A stretch of 64,000 nt of DNA from Nemopilema nomurai (lineage: Eukaryota; Cnidaria; Scyphozoa; Rhizostomeae; Rhizostomatidae), in NCBI GenBank assembly GCA_003864495.1, contig ML133478.1, positions 1,291,606 to 1,355,605 on the forward strand, in the 5' to 3' direction. Below are positions 36,301-48,300 of this stretch, piece after piece. Position 1 is the first letter of the stretch, and the number at the start of each line of letters is the position of its first letter. A model generated the notes under the pieces. It searched no databases and was not told the origin of the DNA. It saw nothing but the letters and a program-made list of their open reading frames with translations. The position numbers and the translations under genes are program-made.

Positions 36301-39300
36301 TCAGTGCAAGCGAAGTAAGTGATTTGCCACGTTAAGATAGTGGTATACTTTTAGCTTCAGTAGTATTAGCTTCAGGATAAGCCAATGGATAAAACCTTTT
36401 TATCTGCCAATAGTCCTGTCCATGAGATATCATTGATTAGGGGGCATGGAATCAGATCAACCATATGTTTTATCAAACCAAAAAATTCGTAACATTATAT
36501 ATATGCATGCTTATCTTAGCATATACATACTTCATGATTTCTAAAACCACCTGGCTGTGTGCTATTTTTAATTTACCAATAGCCTTTTCTTCAAGACAGT
36601 GTATTGCAGATGAAATTAAGAAATTTAGGAGCATATACCCCAGATCTGATAGATATTTTCTAGTTTTGGTATTGTAATCTATCTCAATCGAATCCATGCT
36701 TACGATGCTCTAAACAACCATTTTACGTGAATTTTCAGTTTTATCTGGCAACCTAACATCCTGCGAAGAGCTGCGAAGGAGAGATTTAGAGTCGGCCGAA
36801 AATGACTCGAAGTACCTTCCTCAGTGTACTGCAAGTGGCGTCTATGCGCGAATGCAGTGCAATGAAGGGACTGGGCATTGCTGGTGCGTTGATCGCCAAG
36901 GCAAAATGACTGAGTGGGCGAGGAACAACACTGGCAAATTCGAGTGTCCCGATTTGGATGGTATGTATAAAGTACGGACCAAGGCCTCGCAGTGTTTAAA
37001 ATTCACGTTTGTAGAGAGAACTTTTGCAGATTGTCTTCTTAGAGATGGAAACAGGATATGTCTGTCCACTGTAATCCGCTTGATCTCCTCTCTTTTAAAT
37101 CGAAAAGCAACTTGGTGTTTGTTCATATTTAAAGCTTCATAGCTCTCAACACTCACATCCCCAAGCCTCAAATTATACATTGCTATAGGGCATAGACTTT
37201 ACACAAAACATGTTAATATGAACAAAACATTAGTATTTACTTCAGTTCTCGTACAATCGTAGTTTTTTGTGTTTGGCTTTCCCAGATCACAAGCAAAAAC
37301 AGATGCTATTTTGCGAGAGCTAGATTTTGTTTTTACGTGAGGATAAACAATTATCAGTCAATGGCAATCTTTTCTGGGCTGCCTTTCCACGGAACGTGAC
37401 AGTTTTCTTGCCTTATTGTCATTAGAATGTCATGGAGCTCCAGTATGTACCCACAGGCTCTTCTAAGACCACTGCCTTTTAGTTAGATTTCCGTTCCTAT
37501 TTTCTAATTTTTTCCTGTGTTACTTCTTAAGAGCCTATCACTATTTGTCAACAACGTCAAAGAGATGTTTACAAGCTGGCAAGGGTGATGAACGGCATGT
37601 ACCCGATGCTTCCGCTTGGAGCACACATGCCCGAATGCCTTGAGGACGGGTCTTTCAAAAGCACACAGTGCAACGAGGGCTTCTGCTGGTGTGTAACGGC
37701 CGCTGGGAAGGAGATCTCGCATACACTCACCAGATTTGATGTACCAAATTGTGAACGGAGTATGTAGCTGAATCGTTTGCTTCTGTTTTACTACCGAATT
37801 TGTTCCTTTGACTCAAATCATTCCTGTTCCAAAATCAGCTTAACCGAAGCACCTCCTTTGATGTGACAAAAACTTGTACGTTGAAACTCAAGGGAAGGGG
37901 AAGCGAATCTTAACAAATAGCAAATACTCTCTCGGTTTCTCTCTGTTATTGTTCAATTATTTACGTTCCTTGGTTACTCTTGAAGCAAAGTCTCAAGTCT
38001 GGCTGCCTACTCTTAAGATGTGACTACTACCCATAGCGTGTGTTATCCTGTTATTTTTTATTGCTACCAATGGCTTACTTATTGCTGCAGTTACATCAGG
38101 CAATTTGACAAAATGCGAACAACTGATGGAACAAGCAATAAAGCACAATGCAAAGGCTCACGTGTCCAGAAAGCATATATTCAAGTGTGATCAATCAGGG
38201 GCCTTTGTAAAGGAGCAGTGTAATGCTAACATTGGTAGCTGTTGGTGTGTCAACGAGGAGGGAATGACAGTGGATGGTACAGTGTCACTGAATGGCTTTC
38301 CCGACTGCAGCCCAAGTGAGTGCTTTCGAATGGCCTAGTTGCTAGTATGTTGTAAATGAGCCTTTGATCATTTGATTTGTTCCCAAGTATAGCTGGGCCG
38401 CAAGTTTGAAGACTGATCACTTACCAGTGCATTCCAGTTTTAAAATCCATGGTGAATCCAAACTTCATTCACACCAAAAATATAGGAGTAATGATAATGT
38501 AATGACACTCCCCATGATAATGTAAGAGTAAATGTTTACAAAGACACATGTATCTAGCTTCTTGGCAATGCCGTGTAGATGGAGTATATTTATAAGCAAT
38601 GACAAAGCTCCCATATGTAAAATTAGTTTCATCCTTTCTAATTCAAGTCGCGAATTTAAAAAAACTTTTGTTATCAGGGAACATGACGAAATGTGAAAAC
38701 TTAAGACAAGATGTCTACAACAGAGGGATAATTGGACCAGATGGCATTTCTGAGCCACTGTTAGGGGCGTTTTTGCCAACCTGCGAAAAAGACGGGAGTT
38801 TTGCAAAAGTCCAATGTCAAAAATCCGAATGCTGGTGTGTCGACAATCATGGAGTTGAAAGGAAAGAGACAAGAGTAAAAGGGGAGGATCTGGATTGCAG
38901 TGAAAGTAAGCTCCCTTTATATAAACAGCAACAAAAAGTTGAAAACTGTTATAGTAGTGTGGGACGTAATCCTGTCATCGTATTCAAATTATGACGTCAC
39001 TCACTAGTTTGTTTGCAGTTCAGCTTAGCTTTCTGTAGTGAAATTTCTTTGTTATTTAAGTTATGTCTTTTTTGAAACTAACGAATAAACATATAGTTTT
39101 TGTGCATTAGTTATAACAAACTAGTAATAGCCAAATATTGCTTTCACGATTTTGTGTCTTGCTAAAGAATGGCTTGCTTTGAAGGGCCTAAGACGGTAGA
39201 ATGTCATAAAGTATCACAAAGTGCAAGGGAATTTTATTACAAAACCATAATCATAATTGCTTTTTAGAACCGTTATCTGTCTGTGAACGAAAGATAAAAG

Positions 39301-42300
39301 ATGCCCATAAACGTGCGACGATGTTTAATGGTCGACCGGTTCTGCCAATTGGAATGTACGTTCCACAATGCAAAGAAGATGGCGAGTTTGAGGAAACTCA
39401 GTGCCATGGGTCGACGGGGTATTGCTGGTGTGTGGACAAACATGGTCACGAGATCCCAAAGACGAAAATGAGGCTCGAAAGGCCTCAGTGCCACAGAAGT
39501 AAGTCAAATTGTCACGTGCTCGCGAAGCTAAACGCTCAGTACTTTGCCTCTCAGAGTGTCACTCGAGAGATGGCTGGGGATGTCAAGGTGTATTAACTGT
39601 AGTGACGTGTGTCGTCCGGATGGTGGATAAGGGAATTTGAGTTCATAAACGCACGCTATATGCTGCGCGGTTTATAAGATTGCACTAAGCTGGTACTATA
39701 ACAGTTGTATTCCAATACCGTAAATCCTCGAATTAGCCCCCTGGGGGCTTATTTATTTTTTTATATTTTTGGATGGGGGCTTATTCGAGGGGGGGGGGAG
39801 GTGTGGCTTATTCGAGGGGGGGCTTATAAAATTTCTTTAAACATGCCACATAAATAGATAATTTTTGAAATTTCTTTCTTTTCATAGTATGAAGTATAAA
39901 GTAACATTTGATTAAATTATTAACAAAAATATAAATTTTTGTGTTAATTTACTAAAATGCCAAAGGCAACCTCAGGAGTAAAAAATCAACAATCCGAGGG
40001 GGGCTTATTCGAGGGGGGCTTATTCGAGGGGGGGCTTATTGAAAATTTTTAGTTCTAGGGTGGGGGCTTTTTCGAGAGGGGGGCTTGTTCGAGGGGGGGC
40101 TTGTTCGAGGGGGGGAGGCAATTCGAGGATTTATGGTATATAATAGTTGTATAGTCGATTGAGCACCTCCAAGGCTTTAACTGGGAGCCACCAAATCAAG
40201 AAACACTTTGATAAACGACTAAGTATTCCCGGCAACTGTTACTATTCCCATACGAAGATGCTTCTACATAGATATATATTGCAATCAAAAGTTTTTTTTC
40301 GATTCAAGAAGTAATGCCTTGTTTTTTTATGTACTTTGCAGGGTATTTGCTTTCATCTTCCACATTGCACTGCGGAAGAAGGCTCGAATCATAATGAGCT
40401 GTTTGTTGTTCAAGGTACAAACTAGAGTATAACTCATTGCTTCTTATTGCAGTCTCAGCTGGAAATCTTACGAAATGCGAACGTGCGAATTTTGCTCAGC
40501 TGGGCGAAGACCCCCTGAACCCTCCCCAAGATTCGTTTCTGTATAACTGTGACGTGGATGGCAAGTTCGTTGCGAAACAGTGTGACGGCTTTCTGGGTAT
40601 CTGTTGGTGCGTTAGTCAAGATGGTGCGATGATAGACGGGTCAGAAACCAAGGATGGAAATCCGGACTGTACACCAAGTATGTTGTCTTGCTCCTCGGTT
40701 GTTGATTATTACTAAATGCACGAGAACATGATATTTCTAAGCATCGAAATTGCAAGACTTCCTCGCATCTACACTTGTATTTGAGACCGCGAATCTTGGG
40801 TTTTCTGTGAATTTCATATTGTACTTTTGCTTTTATCAGTTGACTTGACATTAGCTAATCAACCGTATCAGCGCTTTTGAAGTCTAATCTTTGGCCTAGA
40901 AAGTCCTTCTTTAGTTAAAGCTTGGTTGGTTCCCTGTTGTAGGAAATAACACTTTGTGCCAGCAAAAACGACAAGATGTTTTCAATATGGCAACTGTTCT
41001 CGGAGGGAGGTCTGTGGTGCATTCTGGGATGTACTTGCCTCAGTGTAAACCTAATGGCGAATTTGAAGAGATTCAGTGTCATGGTTCTACTGGATTCTGT
41101 TGGTGTGTTGACAAGACCGGCAAAAAGCTGAACGACCTTTCATATAGAAGCAGGAAACTTCAGTGCAAGAGAAGTATGACTTGGATTTCTTGTCTACATG
41201 TTTAGTGCATGCTTCTGATCATTTCTTCAAAATGCTCCTATGAGACAAATTCTTAGAAATTCGTACCATTTTGTACCTTGATTTCTTTATTAGATTTCTT
41301 CATTAGATTTCTTCATTAGAAATATTAAGAATTTGTCTTTTGCGTTTAAGTGTTGGCTGGAAATCTCACTAAATGCGAACGGTACAGAAAGGATAATTAT
41401 GGGGATCGCGAGCTCCCGCAGGACGCTTTTTTGCCGGAATGTGAACTCAACGGGGACTTCAAGCCTGTTCAATGCAATGGATTCATTAATGAATGCTGGT
41501 GTGTCGATGAGGATGGGAAGCCGTTGGAGGGTACTCAGGTTAGGGAAGAAGCCCCAGAATGTCCTTCGCGTAAGTGTACTGTCAATCAACTCCTCGTTTT
41601 CCTTTCTGATTGTGAAGATTTATTGGTGCTCTATGGCCTCGCAGTTTAACAGAATCTTGCAGCGTTTCTTTGATGTTTTTGCCCCTGTTAACGTTAATGC
41701 AATTGACCTGAATACTTGCAGGTGAATTGTCCAAATGTCAGAGACAGGTCAAAGAAGCCAAGAAGAAGGGTTTCACTGTGGATGGGAAGACTGTTTACCC
41801 ACCTGGGATGTTTGTGCCAGTGTGCAGGGACGATGGTAGTTTCGCTCCGGTACAATGTCACTTTTCTGTAAACGAATGCTTTTGCGTCAATGCAGCAGGC
41901 AAAGAGTTGCCTAACACAAGGGTGCAGTCGGGCGTCCACAATGCGAGCGAAGTAAGCAATACTACATCATATTGTGTCCTATGTCTACATAATTTTTGAT
42001 TGTTAATTGTCCGTGTATTCTGATACATTTTTATTGCTTGAGTTCTCCAATAAAGCACCTTACTCTAAAGTGTTTTAATCGTTTTTACTGTGTTTGATAT
42101 TAGCATGCACCGCTGGCTAGTTGTTGATATTATGTCATCTTTTCACCTCTAAAAAAGATGTTTTCTTGGATTTCAGTTCTCGCAGGCAACTTGACCACGT
42201 GCGAACGGCGGCGTCTTCAAGGCCTTGTCTCCTCTCACATCCCAAAATGCGAAGTTGATGGTCGTTACGCTGAGATTCAATGTGACGAGGACTCTGGGCG

Positions 42301-45300
42301 ATGCTGGTGTGTGGATGAAAATGGAAAGAAGAAAGTCCACACTGAAACTTCAGGCAAAAATCTTGATTGCAAAGGTGAGCTAATGTCTTGACAGTTAAGT
42401 TTGGCCCACGACGATTGAAACACAAAAGGATAGAATTGAATCCTTAGAGCTTAAAAATAAACAATGGCCTACATTATTAATCGATATCTTCAATATCAAA
42501 GGTCTTCACATTTGATGAATGAAATCAAAGGTTGGCAGGTGGGTTCAGAGATGAGGGGTCAGAGGTTAGGGGTCAAGAGTGAGTGATAAATGATAAGTGG
42601 TTAAAGGTAAAGGTCAATAGGGGTGGGGTGTTGGATGAAGGGTGGATGTATGCCATTATATTTTACAAGTTGAATGCAGAAAATGATTTTAGTTTCTAAT
42701 CAAGCAGCTAAGAATTTAATAAATTTGGAGGTGCAACAATAAGATCAGATTCATGATTTGTACTTAAAATCCTATTTTCAACTTTAGCCTTGATTCATAT
42801 GTAGTTACAAATTGACACATCACTATAAAAATAGAAAGTGGACGCCTACAGAAAGACACAAATTTGGGCTTTCAGTTGTTATGAGACTGCAGTAAAAGCC
42901 TTTAATCAATTTATTGAAACACTATGTGACTCATCGCTAATTTTTCCAATTTGCTACGTCAATTTACAGTGAATTGTTCTTCTTAACCAGCTGTGCCTCT
43001 CACCGAATGTCAAAAGCAACTTGCAAAAGCTCGCCAGCGTGCCATTGAGATAGACGGAAAAGAAGTTTACCTCCCTGGAATGTTTGTTCCTTCTTGCGAA
43101 GACGATGGTAGGTTTTCCATGGTACAGTGTCATGGCTCCACGGGGTTCTGTTTCTGCGTCGACAAGGAAGGGAAAGAAATACTGAACACCAGAGTTCGCC
43201 ACCAAAGGCCAAACTGCAATATCAGTATGTATCCTAACTCTGTAATTGCTCCAAATGCACTTTTTTCGTTCTTAATGTCATTTGAATCATTGTCTGTCTG
43301 TCTGTATGTACGTCCGTCTGTCTGTATGTCTGTCTGTCTGTCTTTCTCTCTCTCTATCTGTCTGTCTGTTTATGCTTGTTGTCCGTTTATTCTAATGATT
43401 TGTTTTGCCCTCCAGCTTTCGATAGGCGCAAATCCTGCTTGCTAAAACAGGTTTACGAGCCGCATCTTCAGTGCGAGGCTAATGGCAGTTACAAGAAAGT
43501 CCAATGTAGGAGCAAGTGGTGTTGGTGTGTCGACGAAGTTGGAGTCAGGATTTCTGAAAACCAACCCAGCTTTGTTGGAAGAGAGATCCTGTGCCCAGAC
43601 AGTAAGTGGAGCATTTTACCATTGGGGATACTTTGCCATTATAGATCATTTCAGCTCTCAGTATATTCATCTTCTAATAAACAACAGAGTTCTAAAGTGA
43701 TGACGTCATTACAATCTATTTATGGATTTTTGAATCTGGATCCCATAACCTAAAAGAGCGTCATCCTCTTAATAGGCAAAATTAGTCAATTGTGTTGAAA
43801 ATGTGCAGAGACATAGCCACATATATTCGCTCTTTCCCCCATCAAACCTCTGTATTTGGGTCTCTGTTCATAACAGTTCGATCAGAGCAAAAATAGCAGT
43901 GATTCGTTAGCATGTTTTGAGTCTTTCATTACCCACATGTTAACCGGTTTTAGACGTATTTGGCCAATTTTGCATATTTTGAAACGTTTCATGATGATCT
44001 TTCATGGTTTATGGTTCAAATCCAAAACTTTTATAAATGGGGTTTTGGTGACGTCACACTTTTGATGCAAAGTTATGTTGGGTGCCATCAATTTTAGTAG
44101 CAAGCAAGTCGAACGTACGTTTTGTTAATCAGGTACTTAAAGTACTGCCAATCAGTTTAAAGTTAGCTGAAGGTTCCAAGTGCTTTGAATGAACTGAGTC
44201 AGTTTAGGTGGTGCAATGTAACCATATAGAAAATCCTTACCATTTTTCATGTCGCAGAATTACGCGTTACTACATTTATGAGTTTTGGTCGTTGCACAGG
44301 ATTCATATAACAGCCAACGTTATTATCGACCACCAATTCATCTCTTTTGTAGCATGAAAGATTTATTTGCAAATACATCTAGTTCAGATCAGTGCCAAAT
44401 TTTTTGATCAGATTTACCTCAGTTTAGATTTTGGTATCATGGCTAACTGTGTTCGCACAGTTTGGGTATAATGTTTTACGCTAAAGCTGTGTTCTCACAA
44501 GCCTCCTGTCTTTCGCTCGTCATGTTGTGCATTTGTAAATACCGGGACACTGAAGGTAAAGCAGTTGTTCCAGTAGTTAAAGCAATCCGAAGACCCTTTA
44601 TTTTTCTGTTTCAACTAGCTCTCACAAAGTGTCAGCGATTGGCAAAGGATGCCGAGAACAGAAAAACAAGCGTGGATGGTTCGACTACTCTTATTGTAGG
44701 TGTTTTTGTCCCAAAATGCAAGGAAGATGGCGGCTTCGAAGCCATTCAGTGTCATCCGTCTACCGGGTTTTGCTGGTGTGTCGATAACGATGGGAAGGAG
44801 TTGAAGCATACGAAAAGAAGAGACGGAACACCGCAGTGCAATAGGCGTAAGTCGATCATTATTGGATTCCAAGGCCATGCACTCTTTTGCTGTTAATCTT
44901 TTCAGCTCGTATTTCTATGTGTTCTTTTTACATTATCATCCAATAAAGGTCTAGGTGAATAATTTGTGCACATGAAAACCGGTGTGTCCTTAGAGTACTT
45001 AGATTGGTTTTCGACTCAATGCGCCTATGAAATAAACTAAATTCATATCACAAATTGCCCAACTGTTGTTTTTGGTTTATAGTATTTATGAATAATGATG
45101 TTAATCATAATTATGATTTTTTGTTAAGGATGTTCTCATCAACAGCATGAATTTTGATATAGATAGGTAAAAGTTTCAGACATTCACACATAAGTTATGG
45201 AAATTTAATTATAAAACATCAAGGGATAAATAAAAGTGATAAGTAAAAATAACTATAGGGTGATTATTTTATATATCTAAATCCTAGTGATAAATAATCT

Positions 45301-48300
45301 CAATTTCGCAGTCGTTTTGAACAACCTAACAAAATGTGAAGTTGAAAGGAAGGAAGCTATAGAAGAAATTGATGAACCAACGGAAATGTCGCTGGTGTTT
45401 GTGCCACAATGTAAGGTTGATGGCTCATTTAATGCAGTTCAGTGTTGGAACAAAGAGTGTTGGTGTGTTGACAAGGATGGTGACATGATCAATGGAACAA
45501 TGTCAAGTTCAAAGCCACTCTGTTCTCCAGGTAAATATTTAAAAGATAGCTAGTTCGCCTAGTGTAGTTCTTTAACAATATCATCTTTTCTACGACATTT
45601 ATTGTTTTGATTGCAGCAACGACTTTTCTAGCTTGATTAAAATTCATGCAAACTCATACTCTTCTTGTTAAATGACAATACAGTCTAAAAGGTTTATAAG
45701 ACTTGAAAATTTATCATTTTTACTAAGAGAAGGATTCTTGTTTTTCAAAATCCTGCCAAATACTTCGCATGTTCATTTTCCATGAAATCTTGAGATTGTA
45801 ATTAAAGACGACAAAACATTATCCAAACATTCTCTACCAAACTGGGTCCATTTGTCTTAATAGCTACAACAGCACCACAAACAGTAACTACTGCTGAAGC
45901 CATTGTTGAGGCTACCAAGGCACCAGAACCAGTAACTACTGCTGAAGCCATTGTTGAGGCTACCAAGGCACCAGAACCAGTAACTACTGCTGAAGCCATT
46001 GTAAAGACTACCAAGGCACCAGAGCCAGTAACTACTGCTGAATACATTGTTGAGGCTACCAAGGCACCAGAACCAGTAACTACTGCTGAAGCCATTGTTG
46101 AGGCTACCAAGGCACCAGAACCAGTAACTACTGCTGAATACATTGTAAAGACTACCAAGGCACCAGAACCAGTAACTACTTCTGAAGCCATTGTTGAGGC
46201 TACCAAGGCACCAGAACCAGTAACTACTGCTGAAGCCATTATTGAGGCTACCAAGGCACCAGAACCAGTAACTACTGCTGAAGCCATTGTAAAGACTACC
46301 AAGGCACCAGAACCAGTAACTACTGCTGAAGGCATTGTAAAGACTACCAAGGCACCAGAACCAGTAACTACTGCTGAAGCCATTGTAAAGCCTACTGAGG
46401 CACCAGAACCAGTAACTACTGCTGAAGCCATTGTAAAGACTACCAAGGCACCAGAACCAGTAACTACTGCTGAAGCCATTGTTGAGGCTACCAAGGCACC
46501 AGAACCAGTAACTACTGCTGAAGCCATTGTAATGAGTACCAAGGCACCAGAACCAGTAACTACTGCTGAAGCCATTGTTGAGGCTACCAAGGCACCAGAA
46601 CCAGTAACTACTGCTGAAGCCATTGTAATGAGTACCAAGGCACCAGAACCAGTAACTACTGCTGAAGCCATTGTTGAGGCTACCAAGGCACCAGAACCAG
46701 TAACTACTGCTGAAGCCATTGTTGAGGCTACCAAGGCACCAGAACCAGTAACTACTGCTGAAGCCATTGTTGAGGCTACCAAGGCACCAGAACCAGTAAC
46801 TACTGCTGAAGCCATTGTAAAGACTACCAAGGCACCAGAACCAGTAACTACTGCTGAAGCCATTGTAAAGACTACCAAGGCACCAGAACCAGTAACTACT
46901 GCTGAAGCCATTGTAAAGACTACCAAGGCACCAGAACCAGTAACTACTGCTGAAGCCATTGTTGAGGCTACCAAGGCACCAGAACCAGTAACTACTGCTG
47001 AAGCCATTGTAAAGACTACCAAGTCACCAGAACCAGTAACTACTGCTGAAGCCATTGTAAAGACTACCAAGGCACCAGAACCAGTAACTACTGCTGAAGC
47101 CATTGTTGAGGCTACCAAGGCACCAGAACCAGTAACTACTGCTGAAGCCATTGTAATGAGTACCAAGGCACCAGAACCAGTAACTACTGCTGAAGCCATT
47201 GTTGAGGCTACCAAGGCACCAGAACCAGTAACTACTGCTGAAGCCATTGTAATGAGTACCAAGGCACCAGAACCAGTAACTACTGCTGAAGCCATTGTTG
47301 AGGCTACCAAGGCACCAGAACCAGTAACTACTGCTGAAGCCATTGTTGAGGCTACCAAGGCACCAGAACCAGTAACTACTGCTGAAGCCATTGTTGAGGC
47401 TACCAAGGCACCAGAACCAGTAACTACTGCTGAAGACATTGTAAAGACTACCAAGGCACCAGAACCAGTAACTACTGCTGAAGCCATTGTAAAGACTACC
47501 AAGGCACCAGAACCAGTAACTACTGGTGAAGCCATTGTAAAGACTACCCAGGCACCAGAACCAGTAACTACTGCTGAAGCCATTGTTGAGGCTACCAAGG
47601 CACCAGAACCAGTAACTACTGCTGAAGCCATTGTAAAGACTACCAAGTCACCAGAACCAGTAACTACTGCTGAAGCCATTGTAAAGACTACCAAGGCACC
47701 AGAACCAGTAACTACTGCTGAAGCCATTGTTGAGGCTACCAAGGCACCAGAACCAGTAACTACTGCTGAAGCCATTGTAAAGACTACCAAGGCACCAGAA
47801 CCAGTAACTACTTCTGAAGCCATTGTTGAGGCTACCGAGGCACCAGAACCAGTAACTACTGCTGAAGCCATTGTTAAGACTACCAAGGCACCAAAACCAG
47901 TAACTACTGCTGAAGCCATTGTAAAGACTACCAAGGCACCAGAACCATTAACTACTGCTGAAGCCATTGTAAAGACTACCAAGGCACCAGAGCCAGTAAC
48001 TACTGCTGAAGCCATTGTTGAGGCTACCAAGGCACCAGAGCCAGTAACTACTGCTGAAGCCATTTTTGAGGCTACCAAGGCACCAGAACCAGTAACTACT
48101 GCTGAAGCCATTGTAAAGACTACCAAGGCACCAGAGCCAGTAGCTACTGCTGAAGCCATTGTAAAGACTACCAAGGCACCAGAACCAGTAACTACTGCTG
48201 AAGCCATTGTAAAGACTACCAAGGCACCAGAACCAGTAACTACTGCTGAAGCCATTGTAAAGTCTACCAAGGCACCAGAACCAGTAACTACTGCTGAAGC

